The position numbers were made by a program, and so were the translations under genes. 64,000 bases of DNA, taken from contig JAMPIT010000417.1 of assembly GCA_026261815.1 (NCBI GenBank), positions 7,163,501-7,227,500 on the forward strand, read 5' to 3'. Source of the DNA: Monarcha castaneiventris obscurior. Lineage: Eukaryota; Chordata; Aves; Passeriformes; Monarchidae. This document shows, piece after piece, positions 1 through 12,751 of the stretch (the stretch's first letter is position 1; each line of letters opens with the position of its first letter). The notes under the pieces are model-generated. The model made no database searches. It had not been told where the DNA came from and saw only the letters and a program-made list of their open reading frames with translations.

Positions 1-1244
1 GGGGTAAGAGGGTGGATTTCCTCCTGTCGCTGCTGGTTGAGGGCCTCATGTTTCCTGTTTTGTAATCTCTACATCAATACTTTATCTTATCTCCTTTATA
101 AATCAGCAGGTTGTTGCAGGCAGCACGAGGGGGCTCATGATGGGGTATGAATGTACGTGTGCCTATGCCAGAACAGTGCTGTTACTCAGGCTGATTTACT
201 GCTACTATGGCTTGGGTGGCTAAGGTATTATTTTGTTCACCTCAAGGACATTAAAGCAAGAGGCAGTTTGATTTTTCTGGTAGTGAATTCTCTATGACAA
301 CTAATAATAATAAAACTGGTGTGTGGTGTTGACACTTTTTATCAGTAGCTTCCAGCATAGTTTGAAAGGAAGCTCTAGCTTATAACAATTTTACAGGAAG
401 GGAAATTGAGGAACAGAAAGAAAAATGATCTGGCCAACACCATCACCCCAGCCAGGGACTTGATGGAAGTCTCCTGAGAAAAAAGGTATCAGTAAAGGTC
501 ATGTGATAGTAGGGACTGACTGGGGAAGTATTAGAAATAAGAGTGTTTATCTGTGCTGAAGAGAGGCAGTGATTTCTCCAGAAGCTTCTCACAGCTCTTT
601 GGAAAAATTTGGTATTAATGAGTTCTGGATGCTATCATCTTTGTCTAAGTGCCAAGAATTAAAAGGCCAATAAAATAAAAAATGGTGGTGATGAAAAAGG
701 CAAGGCTGACACCCAAGATCTGATTATTAACTGAAATATCTGGGACTGAACAGAGAGGTAGCAAAGGCTCCCTGGGCCAAACAAAGGTTTACATCCTATT
801 ATTGTACATCATCCCTTTGGACAGTGGAGGAGTTAAGGCCTTAGAGAGGAGTAACACTCAGGCATTTTCAACAGAACATCTGGGGCTGAGAAGTGGATAA
901 GTAATTAGAGTGAAACTTCCAAATGACTTCATCCCCGGGACTTCTGTAGTGTTAACAAGAACTGTTCTATCATAACACATATAAATCAACTTTAAAGAGA
1001 TTTCCAGATGCTCTGTATTGTATATGATCAACTCTACTTCTGCCATTGCCCCATTGCTAAATTCCTGCAAGGGTGTATATAACATTATTAGACCAGGACC
1101 TCTTGAATTATTCCATTATGTGTGTAATAGATAGTCTCATGGACTTTTCCTCTTCTATTTGTAATTGCCTAAAACCCCTGCAGCATCTAACAATAATTAC
1201 TAACAGTGAAAAGTTAGTAAGTTCTGTAATGGATAATGGTTATC
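1..1244. other. Non-coding AT-rich DNA, nothing recognised
   Basis: No open frame exceeds about 75 codons and none resembles a known protein. I recognise no repeat family, RNA gene or promoter. CpG is scarce, as expected for vertebrate bulk DNA. Confidence 0.6.
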
Positions 1245-1294
1245 TTTTAAACAGTTTTTTAAACATAGTTTTTTAAACAGTTTTTTAAACAGTT
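1245..1294. repeat. Short tandem repeat, 12-bp unit
   Basis: About four units of a T-run followed by AAACAG stand head to tail (core TTTTTTAAACAG). The second unit is two bases longer (AAACATAG). This looks like a small minisatellite from replication slippage, and no function is implied. Confidence 0.85.
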
Positions 1295-1655
1295 TAAGAG
1301 CTGGAAATAAGGAAGACAGCAATCTCTCTGGACAGAACTCATCCTGCCTGCATTTAGACATAGTCATCATAATGTAGTCTCTGTGGACGATTTACCTGGT
1401 CAATGAAAACAGACAGAACCCTCAAAATCTGTCTACCAAAGATCTTGATCTCTGCCCCAGCAAAGGTACTTACCCTTCCTTGCTGACTAACAGAGGACTG
1501 CAGTGTGGATGCAAAAAAGCTAGAAGCAGAGAATTGTTCAGCCTTTTCTCAATATTCTGTGAGAACATTGCTTTCACACACAGACTAGATGAAAACAACG
1601 AGGATGGTTTTGTAAACTATCTTTATCTGTGCACCTGGGTTCTGTTTTGCAGAAT
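1295..1655. other. Non-coding DNA upstream of the LTR-like block
   Basis: No gene or repeat family is recognised. The true 5' limit of the LTR-like block that follows could lie inside this stretch. Confidence 0.5.
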
Positions 1656-1863
1656 TGTTATGGGACACATTGGGAAAAATATTTCTCAGTGCATGTTGTG
1701 GGTTGTAGCCAACTGCTACGAGAGGCGGATGATCAATGATGAATGATTTTATGTCATGACAGCAAACTAGGGTATAAAAATGGGTCTGTAGAAGAATAAA
1801 GGGCTCATGCCATTCTTTTCCTGAACTTGGACTGTGTTGTTTCTCGCTGTTCTTGGTACAACA
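1656..1863 (+). mobile_element. Candidate solo LTR of an endogenous retrovirus
   Basis: The block starts TGTTATGG and can be closed at ACAACA, giving TGTT...AACA ends. Inside are a TATA box (TATAAAAA, 1773-1780) and a polyadenylation signal (AATAAA, 1795-1800). The short gap between them is the spacing seen in avian alpharetrovirus-like LTRs, where R is very short. A T/G-rich U5-like stretch follows. A perfect 8-bp inverted repeat (1844-1851 with 1860-1867) lies at the 3' edge. No primer-binding site or gag-pol remnant follows, so a solo LTR is the simplest reading. I found no clear target-site duplication, so both ends, especially the 5' one, are uncertain. Confidence 0.42.
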
Positions 1864-3700
1864 GCGACACTGAAGGGCAACTAAATCCACAGTTTACGGA
1901 CATAAAATCAAGAAAAACGGATGCAGACTCAAGTAAGCTGGGAATTGTTGTCCTATTGCAAACCCTATGGGAGATGAGTATCCTGCACTTGTATCCTAGT
2001 TCATAGATGTGTCATCATCTATTTTGTCAAGGCAAATGGAAGCACAAGAAGATCTGGAAGCAGTCTCAGAAATGCTGTTTAGTCAAGCCTGGGACTGTAC
2101 TTACCTTCAATATATCCCCAGCCTGGAAGCTCAACTCGTCTTCCCCAGAAGCAGTGAAATCAAACTTGGCCACGGCTTCCATACTGAGTCTTGGGGGCAG
2201 AGCAAAGCTGAAAGAAGTATATACTTGTCAACATCTGTGAGCTACTGGGATTGTGGAGTCCAGCCTCTGGAAAGCTGATGGGCAGTGCTGTGATTTGTCT
2301 GTGGAGAAGCATGCGCCAACTACGGGCAGCCATTAGTTTCTAGACATGGGAAGACATTAGCAGCTAGAAGAGAGGGCATGGCTGAGGCTATAATTAATTG
2401 AAGTCAGAAGTACAAACAACCTATAGCGTATGCTTGTTCCAACAGATCTCTTTCTCTAGAGCAATCTCATGGGAACAACCTGTATGGACCAACCATTACT
2501 CTGTCACAGTTCCCAATAAAGCAAGTGACTCTGTCTTGCAACACAAAAATGCATTTGCCCCCTGCAGGTACTTACGCTTTACCTCAAGAGTCAAATTGAG
2601 GACAAAGAAAACAGGGATGCAATAAATTTTTTTTTCTTGGATAAAGTCCACAATACTGAAAGTTGAACAAGTTTTTCATTGTGATGGCTTAGCATGGGTG
2701 ACCACAACTTTCAGGTAGAAAAAATCTTTTTTGCAGAAAGGCTGTATTCCCTATTTTGAAGCAGGCAGAGAGTTAGCCTACCTCAGTGTTGGTAACCCAG
2801 GAGTCTGAAATGTATCAGACAGCCTGCAAACCAAAGCCTGCTTTTCAGCACCAGAGCAATGTGGCAAGGGAAGTGGCAAGATGAGCTTTGCTCCTTCACC
2901 ACTTCCTGCTCATGTAACTCGGATGTACCCCAGCAGGACCATTTTTATAATCAAGAGTTACCAATTTCCCATGGCTGGGTCATGTACCCCACAGCCCAGT
3001 GGTGAGGCTGCCAGTGACAAGCCAAGAAATAGCCAGGCAGTGCCACACTAAGCAAGTGCACTGTTGGCAGATGCTCTTGCAGCCCATCTGAAGACCATCA
3101 GACAGCTCCAATATAGAAGCAACTTTTACGATTTCTAAGGTAGGTTCATCTGGGAACAAATATCCTAAAGCCACAGGTTCCACTACCTAATCTCAATTCT
3201 CACAGAAACACCCAGTCTTGATGGCTTGCAAGGAAGTGCCACCTTGCCCGATCCAAAACATTCATAACCAGAAAGCTCTAGAAAGACACCGTACAAACAA
3301 ATGAACAACCCTACTTAGGGTTAGATATTTCTTGTCTATTAGAACTGACACAAGATCCCCAAAATATAAAGTGTTGATACCGAGCAAGCTCCAGAACTTC
3401 GCCACTTTAAAATCAAAAAGCCGCTGTAACCCTCCTTTTCTGCAATACATGCTGTAATGTTCCTCCTTTGACACACAGCCCAGGGACTTAACTACCTGTG
3501 TAGCAAGGATCCAGGGCCCAGCTCTCATACAGCACAACTTAAACTGCTAAGAATGAGCTCTGGAAAGCCTGCAGGGCAAAAGCTCTAGGGCTGCACCAGC
3601 ATTAGCCCAGGGATTCCAGAGGAAAACCAGGGAAGATATAAAATCTCAGAGGAAAATCAAAACCATAGTTGAGTTAGGATAGTCAGTCTAGCTGAGGACC
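1864..3700. other. Non-coding DNA, nothing firmly recognised
   Basis: Several frames of 60-90 codons overlap one another on both strands, as random AT-rich sequence does. The stretch at 2900-3540 has a slightly different, more GC-balanced texture and could be an unrecognised old repeat, but I cannot assign it. No promoter or RNA gene is seen. Confidence 0.5.
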
Positions 3701-4048
3701 TGTCATGAATCATTTGGGTCATTGAGTTGAGTTGTCAGTGCCATTGGTCCTGACCCAGCTGGTGGCAGGTGGCAACCATGGAGATTGACTCTTCACTTCT
3801 GATTGTTGCCTGCAAAGAATCTTTGGGCGCCTTTACACAGGTGAGGAGTATGCTAATGTTTAGCTTAATATTTCATTCAATCCTAACTAGGTTCTCTGTG
3901 TGTTAACTGTATAAAGCAGTTATTTATTGGCTAAATTGTCTATTTCCTGCTTGCAGAGTCCCTTTGCACTTGACTAAAGATCCCTGAATAAAGTGATCCA
4001 CAAGAGGGGCCGTAACATCACTGGATTTCAGTTCTGAGATTTGTTACA
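3701..4048 (+). mobile_element. Candidate solo LTR, ERVL-like
   Basis: The segment begins TGTCATGA and ends TGTTACA, compatible with TGT...ACA LTR ends. It carries TATAAA at 3910-3915 and AATAAA at 3987-3992, followed by about 55 bases of U5-like sequence. The run from GAATAAAGTGATCC to the end resembles R/U5 of avian ERVL-type LTRs as I recall them. There is no primer-binding site or internal retroviral sequence on the 3' side, so it is most likely a recombined solo LTR. No clean target-site duplication is visible, so the ends may be off by several bases. The class assignment is tentative. Confidence 0.5.
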
Positions 4049-7000
4049 ATCACTTCTAACTGTAAAAAGATGTTTATAGGCTTCCTAGTGGATTCTGTTA
4101 GCACTCTCTTTTTTGCTGCTTATAGGTACACTTACCTCCATGTGACTGATGAGAGCTATGAAGCACCAAGGCAAATTTTTGGCAGTCCACAGAGAGTTCT
4201 GCTTATTCAACATGAATCTGTTCTAGAGCAATTGGGATTGCTTCAGTGTCAGGGCCTCCCATGCAGGTCTGAGCTGAGATCCACTGTATGCCTGCTATTC
4301 CAACGTACTGCCTTAGGCTTGCAATACACATCAATACTGAACCGTAACACCCTAAAGCACATTGCTGCTTTATTCTCAGACTTCAGCTTTCCAGCTGTTC
4401 CAAACATTTTCACCCCTTATTCTCCCTGTCAACCTACTGATGCTCTTTAATTCTTACTTTTAATACCTTTCGCTGATTAGGGTCACCGTCTTTTTTTACT
4501 CTTATTCCAAAACTTTGGTGTTACTCTGCAGGTGCAGCTTGGGCCTGATTTGAGAACTGTCCTCTATTCTCGCACTTTTGGAGTTTCAGTCTGTAACCCC
4601 CCACAGGCAGTGTCAGCCCCGTTGTGTGCTAACAGAGCATAGGGGTATTAAATTGGAGGGGAATTAAACCTTAAGGGAACTGTTTAAACAATGATACTCT
4701 TTCATGGAAGACAATTGAAGAAAAAGACTAAAGGAGAATTACTTTAATAAGCGTTGTTTTTCAGTGTTTTATCTTGCAGTGGTGGCCTGCTGCAGAGAGA
4801 TCAGAGCCAATAGTGCAGCTGGATCCTGGAACTCCTAAGTGCAGACCATTAATCCCAGCTTGAGGAAAAGAACACACTTTAACAATAAACTATTTAAATA
4901 CAAATCCTGTCTTTGATTCTGTCCCTTAGATACAGAAGAGACAGTGGCGGTTCTCTCTGCAGGGGGCAAGAGAGTAGAAATCTTTCACTTTTCAATATAA
5001 CAAATGTTAAAGGTGCTACTGGAATTTGGCCCCTCTAAAGGAGAAGAGTTTGCGAAACAGTTAAAATCTTCCCTCTCACTTCCTTTTCAATTTCAGCAAT
5101 CCCAGCCTCAGGGAGAGACCAGGAGACAGATACCTCTTCAAACAATCTAACACATGGATTAAATGTGCCTTTTCTTGCCAGCGGCTGGATTTAGAAGTGG
5201 CTCAAACACCATCCACAGTGTTGGCTCTGTTGATAAATCAGCAATGCAGTAATGCTCTGGCCTTAAGCTCTTCCCCCACCAACTCCTAAAGCAATATTAC
5301 CCAATAATCCTGCCTTTGAACTCCAGCCCACCACTTTTCAACACCTGAACTTCAAACCAGTTCTGTTTTTCTGATCCTGTTCCTCCCTCCATCTGTAACT
5401 TAAGAATTCCCACTCTACATGGGTCAGTGTGGGGCCCTCATGAAAACTCCCCTGCCAGGAGCCCATTCTTTCCCTCTCTGCATGCATGTGACTCCGAGAA
5501 CCACCTCAAAACACAGACAGCTAATTTTTCACTATTATCATAACTTACATTTCTCAAGCACCTTTTATCCCAAAGGACAGTGCTGCAGTTTGCAGACAGA
5601 GCGACAAATTCTGCTTTTAACTGCGTGGTGCAACTCCTTTAAGCTTTTGATAACAAAGGACAATTTTAGACTGTGCATAATGTTCTCTGTGAAAATTACC
5701 TTTGTAAAGAGTTTAGCATGAAACACACACAATGTTCAAAGAGGGATTTTTCAGTTCCGAGTGTGAGTTGACCAGTACCCTTCATTTTGTGCTGGCTTTC
5801 TGCATGCAGGTGAATTTCTCTGTGGTTCACCTTTGTAACAAGGCAGATCCAAGGGGCACGTCAAAGCAATTCTGTGGGACTGGCACAACAGAAGGTTCAC
5901 AAAATGAAAAGTGAGAAGCAGCACGGCTTTCAGAGCACAAGGTAGGCACTTTAATTTGGCGGAACGGCATTCCCTGAGCAAGAACATCAGTGTCTCTGTT
6001 GATGGAAAGTGCCATGGCCTAAAACATGGCAGTGAGCAACACAGTCTGACAGCAGAGTCCCAAAGAGTTTAACATCGTTACCCTAACACCATGTTGGTTC
6101 CAAATGCAGCAGTAACAATGCCAAGGGAAGGTCACCACCCATGAAAAGTTCATCATTCGGGGACTGCCCAGCCTCAGCCTTCCCCAATCTCACCTATTTA
6201 CATCAGAAAGAGAACAAAACTACAACAACACACTTGCTTACTGGAGCCATATGAAAAAAAGTTTTTATTTGTATGCCTGTAGCATAAAAAATTGCACACA
6301 TCTCCAGTCTGAAGCTTCATCCACTGAGGTTTTGCACCAAGATATACAGCACGAGCTACTGGGTCTTTGTTGTGCTCTGCAAGAACAACCTATTGGACTG
6401 ATGAACAACCAGGGATGGGATTCAACCCTGAACATCTGAACAGAAACTCCAGATGACATTTTAGCAGAAACAATGGAAAAGGGATGGAAAAAACAATGTA
6501 ATCTAGAAGAGCTGTGGCAGATAACAGCTTTGTTTTCACCAGCTAAGCCACATACAAGTGGCATGGGAATATTTAGCTCCAAAAACACAAACCTTTTGCT
6601 ACGGAGTTAACAGTGCAGCTTCCCTGACTGTCAGTGATAAGAGGGTAAAATTTCCAAGGGAGAACAAGTCACTAAAACACTAAGAAATGTTGCATTTAAG
6701 TCTTGGCTATTCCACCACCCACAGCAATGCATAGCATTTGGGCTGAGCCTGTGTACAAACAAAATAAGTCTGGTAGGAACTGGATTCACCGAACAAACAA
6801 ACTTTCAGTACTCCATAACCAGCAGCAGTTGGTAAGAAATGCCCCAAACTAGGATGATGCTTAATCTCCCTAGGGAACCCATGTCTTCTGTGCTACTTCC
6901 CATCACGACAGAGTTGAGCTGTGCAGCAACATAGGAAGCTGGTGCAACAGCAGATCCAAAGAGAGGAGCACATGATACTGTACATTATACAGTACCGCAT

Positions 7001-7649
7001 GACACTATGACAGGATAAAATCCCAAATCTTTGCTGTGCTGGAAGGGTCGGTGTGGGGGGTCTAGGGTGGTAGGGAAACACCTTCTGTTTGCCTCCCTCC
7101 TCCCTCAGATTCCAGCTGCTCAGATTTGGCGGAGGCATAGGGATTTGTCCTGCAAAAGCACGGCCCTCTTGTGAAAGCTGATAAACAAGATGGCCCTGGG
7201 ATCCCATGCCCTGCCCGTACTGTGCAGTACTTCACCTTTCCTTCCAAAACCCCCCTTTCCTCCCTTGTTCCTTGTCCCACCCCGCTCCCCCCACTCCAGT
7301 CTCAGAGCTATGCTCAGCCCATACCTTGCAGCAGCTCTCCTCTCCACTGGCACTTTGCTCAAAAGCAGGAGGTGCGTTACCACCTAAGGCACGGAAGAGA
7401 CGGAGGGCTGAGGCCCCTCCCTGCAGCGTCAGTGTAACACATCAGTAACGGGTCCACGTGTGTGGACAGGGACAGTCAAGAGTGGACAGAGGAACAGAAT
7501 TGAGTCTGTCCCAGCACAGAGTGGGGCATGGACAGTTTCCAGTCTCTAGAGTCAGAAATATTTGGTACCCTGTGTATTTAAAATGGTGGTGTCAGTTCAA
7601 AAGGAACTGCCTTTGGCTGCTGCTTCAGCCCAGGGTGGTTTAACAGATG
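4049..7649. other. Non-coding DNA with a pyrimidine-rich tract
   Basis: The largest frame runs from an ATG at 4070 to 4450 on the + strand (126 codons). It matches nothing I know and is within chance length. A C/T-rich tract lies at about 7236-7310. A short perfect hairpin lies at 6976-6994 (stem TACTGTA/TACAGTA, 5-base loop). No splice-bounded exon or known repeat stands out. Confidence 0.5.
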
Positions 7650-9365
7650 AATTAAGAAGGGTCCCTCAAAAAGTGCAAGCTCTACCCAAATAAGGAAAAC
7701 AGAAATGAGCACAGATCTGCTAAGTTAACTGAGAAGCTGTAAGTCCGTTGAAAAGCCTATCTTGAGGAACAAGTAGCTAAAGCCTTAAAAACATGTAATA
7801 AAATTCTTTTCAAAGACAACAGAAGCAGGAAGCCTGCCAGAGTGTGTCTGTAGGGCCGACAGATGATTGAGATGTAAAAAGAATGCTCAAGGAAGATAAG
7901 GATGAAGCACAAAAGCTAAATGAATTCTCTGCATCCACGCATCTTCCATAGGGATATAAGGAGGTCCCCACACTGGGGTTTTCTTTGCAGAGAAAAGCAA
8001 GGGGAACTATTTCAAGATGAAGAATTGGAAGAAAACATTTTAGGATAAAAAAGTAAATGAACAGGAGTAAATTCAAGGACCTGATATTTTAGAAGTCTTG
8101 ACTGAAATCCAAACTGAACATGAAATAATAAAGGCAATTAAACTGTGGCATACAATGCTAGACTTAACTCAGCCTCGGTACTAGGGAAAAAGCAAACACA
8201 ATGCCAATGTTTGAGATGTGTTTTGAGGGGATACCTGGCACAGGTCTGACTTCCTTATGCCTGAAATAGGTAGAAAGAATAATGATGAAAATAATTACTG
8301 GCCCTAAGAGAGAAACAATGTACCAATTCCTCCTCACATAGCTTTTGTAGAAGGAAGTTGTATGGCACATATCTGAGTTCTTTGAAGGAGCCGATGAGCA
8401 TGTGGATAGAGGTGATCATTTGATATAAAACTTGCATTTCTACATCATTTTTGATGAAGTCTCTCACCAAAGACTCTTAAAAAAGCCTCCTAAGTTCTCA
8501 AAGAATAGGAGGAAAGGTCCTATAGAGGATTAAATATTAGGAAACAATTTGAACGTGCTGTTCAAAATATTCATACATGATCTGGAAAACAGGAAGGGAC
8601 AAAACTTACTGATGAGAAAAAATCCATGGTAATACAAATTAAATCTGATCACAAAGCCTTGCAGATGGTTTTAAAAATACTGTTGAAATGCAAGATGAAT
8701 CTCAGTGCTAATGACTGCAAATGCAATGGACATGGGACCAAACAAACCTAACTACATGAACGCAGCAATGAACTGAAATTAGCAATTACCACTCAGGAAA
8801 GACACCTTTGAGATGCTGTTTGAGTTCTACCAAAGTGTCGGCTGAATGGAAGTCAAAAAGGCAGGTTAGGAAGTGTCTGGAAAGCGACAGAAAACAAACC
8901 AGAAGGCAACATCTTGCCACTGTACGAGGCCCTGGGGCACCTGCTTGAATATTTGTCATTTGAATACAGAAGCTAGTTCTCATCCCTCCATCTCAAACAC
9001 AGAGACAGTAGCATTAGAAATAGCAGACAGAAAGCAGCTAAAGATGACTGAAGGAATGGGAAGTTTCTGAACAAGGAAGGACCAAATCAAAGACTGGGAT
9101 CCTTCACCCTTAAAAAGTTGTCAGAGGGATAAATGCAAAAGCAATGTCGGAAATAATTAGAATCATGGAAAAGGCAAACAGGAGATTTTTATCCATAATT
9201 TCTCATAACATAAGCACTAGGAGTTCATTCCAAGAATGTCAGAATCTGGGAAGCCATAAAGAAAGAAGCTTTGACATGTACTTGTCCTGTTCTTACTGTC
9301 CTTCCCCAAACAGCTGTAGCTGGGCACAGCATCATGGACTGTGAGGAACTTTAACCTGACCTTTC
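7650..9365 (+). mobile_element. Ancient CR1 LINE, 5'-truncated ORF2 plus 3' end, heavily decayed
   Basis: Read on the + strand, the segment follows CR1 ORF2 and its 3' end in order, with many substitutions and gaps. Recognisable blocks are the DEAQKLNEF-like stretch before RT (about 7900-7930), the valine-aspartate-rich EFF.G.-HVD region (about 8375-8430), the SHQRLL-like block (8455-8480), the LF.IFI.DLE-like block (8558-8585), the LAITTQERHL-like block (8778-8812), the VKKAxR-like block (8848-8870), and the terminal UTR-like stretch near 9260-9365. The segment carrying the RT catalytic FADD motif appears deleted just after 8590. Every frame is broken by stops and shifts, so this is a dead fossil. 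The closest pattern I recall is the old CR1 type abundant in turtles and crocodilians, which implies insertion long before modern bird families. The 5' limit is approximate. Confidence 0.82.
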
Positions 9366-12300
9366 TTGTGAGCTGTGGCACTTCACCAAAAAACACCACA
9401 ATGTGCTAGTCCAAGATGACTGGTCCAGCAGCAGGCTGGTAGGTGGCAGTCCCCCCACACACACACTGCCTTTTGGGGAGGCAGTAATCTCCCTGGAATA
9501 CCTGTAACTTAAAACAGGGGGAGCGTGAAAATTATGAAGCTCTCAGACCATTCAGGGGTAGATACAATGAAAACTCCCTCTGAAGGAGATAATCACCAAT
9601 ATATTTTGCTGAAAAAATACACAGGTTCAGAAGGCAGGGAGCTAAAGGAAGAGCAGTTAACTCTTGCCATGTTGTGACAAGTTTTACATGTGGCTATCAA
9701 TACATGAGAAATATAAATTTCTGTACAGGAAGGTGGGACACCAATCCTCAGTCTTCTTGGGTTTAAGCTCTGTGCTTTCTTGGGGTCTGTGAATGGCATG
9801 ACAGATTACATTACGTTACACACTGGAATGACCTAATTTCTCTGTTTTCTACCATGATGTGATCTAATGGGCCCCCCAGCAAGAACGCTGCTGGTGACTT
9901 GTCACTCATGCTTGCTGCCTGACAATGTCACAAAACACTGCATGGATTCCTGTTATGTATCCAGAACTATTGCATTATGATATTAAATCTACTAAATGTC
10001 AAGCCATAAGAGATGGGACTTTCTATACTATAAACAAAACACTCAATACTGGCAAGCTCCCAACACTGAGAAAGGATAGGAAATAGGATAGAATAGGGAA
10101 TAACTCTCTTTTCTTTCTTCTCCATTTCTATATATTCCTCCTCTGTCACAGTTATGGTAACACATTAACCTCTTCACTTTGCAGAATACATCCATCACAG
10201 CTATGCTGTAAAAATGAAGAAACATCCAGATACTTCAGCCATAAGTAATGGAAACAAACCTAATGGGAAGGACATCAGATTCCATGCATCTGTGTTTCAG
10301 CCAATCTCTATCAGACAACTGGGTAAAACCCAGCCCAGGCAGACAGGCTATTCCACAACTACCTGCTGCAGACTTCCTTGTCATCATCTACTACTGACAC
10401 AATGCACACAGGATGGCCAAATCATGGCTATAATACAGGCTGAGAAGACCTGGATTTAAAAAGCTTAATGCAGATCAACTTACACCTGCTTTTGCAGTTA
10501 GGTGAGTGACCCAAAACAGATGCGTCTGCAAACATGTCTGAAAACTGCCTAAGAACACGCTGTCTCACAAAAATCTTAGTAAAAATCAAGAAATAAGAAT
10601 CTTATTTCTTGCTGGCCTGAAATTTTCAAGAGAAGAATCTTTTTCCAAGACATTTTTTTCACTTTAGTTTCTATCTGTGAAGCATGCGGGCAGCCAGAAA
10701 GAAAATCAAAGGGAAAAGATAAAACAAAGAAAAAGGAAAAAAGGTTATTTCCAACAAAACTTATACATCAAATATTTAGTCTCTTCTGAATTGAGTTGAT
10801 AATACATAAAGAATTAAGTGGCCAGGTTTGGTTACCCTCAAGATAAACTACTTCCCCATGTTCTTAGTTCGCTTCCAGGAAGTAACACTGTCAACAAGGG
10901 AAACAGAAGTCAAAATGTGGAAACAAGGGAGATTTCAATTGTTGTAAGTAATTGTTGTAAGTGATAATTCAGCATCTGTGGAATTGGGAACATCAGGACT
11001 GTAAATCCACATAAAGCTGAATGTTATGAATGGAAGCTGTCTAGTCTTTCCCAATCTCCCATCTATTCCTGTTCCCACATTCAGATATGCTGTGCACAGA
11101 GCAATTCATCCTCTCACAGCTTTGCTCTCTGCAAACAGCTGCTCAGGCTGTCCACAGTGACAGGTCATTAGTGGGCAGTTATTTTTTTAGGACTGAGTGC
11201 ACAGGAGTGGCAGTGCTATAAAAGCTTCCCTGCAGAGCTCCATGAACTGATCTGGGAAGAGCTCTTTCCCAATTTGCTCTGCTTCCTGTTAGCAAAAATC
11301 ACCTTGAAAGCTCTGTGTCTTGTTGCTCACCTGCAACAGTCCTCTTTAATCATGTCCCAGGATTTTCAAAAAGCTCAGTCATCAGCATCAGTTGCAAAGC
11401 TATTGCTATTCTAGTGCTGATCTTGTCACTATCACCCTCACAAACCACATTCAGTTTAGCTGATATGACTACAGCCAACTGTGCTTGCACAAGTCGTACA
11501 ATTATTTCAATTAAAGGTGTGAAGCCAAATCTCTTACAGGAATAAGCTTTAACTGTAAGAGTACTGTTCTAATTCTATGGTTGTGCATCCAACCAGGAGA
11601 GTGTACAACTTAACTGCCTGGTCCCATCCACGTAGCACCATTTATTGCAAGGAGATGTGGCTTTAATCCTGAACAACAGCATTAATTTGCTACTTAATTC
11701 ATACAACGCTTCCCATCGTTCTGCTAACTGATCTCCAAAGATACCCCCTACCACTTCAGCTGAGGAGCATCTCTGCACTTCTGAGAGATTTTTCTTTGGA
11801 AGTTTATGGCTATGATCCTCCACTTTCCTGTTCTAAAGAAGTACTGGCAAACTTCATGATATTTAATATTTTCGTCAAATCCTTTCAAAGCTGCCAACTT
11901 TTTCTTCTACATCCCCTACTCCATAATTCCTGCTACTGAATTATTAGTGTCTCTCTAGCAGCTTCTTGATTCTAATCAGTCAGGTTCTCTACCTTCTGCA
12001 TTTGTATGGTGATTACATTGAGCCAGTCTTGTGACATCCCAGGTTATTATCTTGACAGCAATTACAAGACCACAAGAATTGAACTGCCACAGAACTGACT
12101 GAAGTATCCGAGGAGGAAGGAGTAGATTACAACAGAAAAAGGGAAGTTTGACTTATTTTTCTTCACTACAAAATAATTCTTCTGGATTTCCACAGATTTT
12201 CTTTAACTGCTGCACTGCTGCCCAAGAGCCTAGACAGGAACAACTGCCTTACAGCTTCTGTGTTGCCAGCTGCTCTGAGGGCACACAGCCAAAGCATGCC

Positions 12301-12688
12301 TGCTGTGTTCTGTAGTGTTCCATGTCAGAGGTTTCCAGTGTAGGCCCATGAACTGGGTTTCAAGGATTGGCTATTGGGACCAAAGAAGATCCAGCTCACT
12401 GTCAAGGAGGCCTCTGTTCACCACACAGCAATTTGTACTTTTCATTTGGAAATACGGATGAATCTGCAAGCCCAAAGAAGGCTGGAAGCCACAGAACAAG
12501 ATAGACAGAATACGTTCCTCATAACAGCACATTTTCCAAGCCTGCCCTATATTTATCTCACCTAGGAACAAAAAAGGGCCAGTTACTCAGGGCAAGAGAC
12601 CACAGATCCTGTAGCCTGACCGCTGCTCTGGAGCCTTCCACCAGCAGGACTAGTTTCTGATCTTCCTCAGCATAGAGAGAGGTCTAAG
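9366..12688. other. Non-coding DNA, nothing recognised
   Basis: No supported gene. A 13-bp unit (AATTGTTGTAAGT) is doubled head to tail at 10937-10962. A purine-rich stretch lies at about 10690-10750. A 6-bp stem (CACTGCC...GGCAGT) surrounds 9464-9485, next to a C-run and short CA repeat. None of these suggests a specific element. Confidence 0.5.
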
Positions 12689-12751
12689 AAAACTTTCTTC
12701 TCCTTGCTGGTTTCTTGGGAGCCAAAACTTTCTTCTCTTCGCTGGTCTCTT
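12689..12751. repeat. Tandem duplication, 35-bp unit, 1.8 copies
   Basis: A 35-base unit beginning AAAACTTTCTTCTC repeats directly at 12724. The first 28 bases of the second copy match the first with about three substitutions. This is a local tandem duplication. Confidence 0.85.

Noticed and set aside
4070..4450. ATG-started + strand frame of 126 codons just after the second LTR-like block
   Set aside because: Considered as a retroviral remnant, but no gag, pol or env motif is visible and no primer-binding site precedes it. Treated as chance.
6976..6994. Short perfect hairpin considered as a small RNA precursor
   Set aside because: A 7-bp stem is far too short for a microRNA precursor, and the flanks do not extend the pairing.
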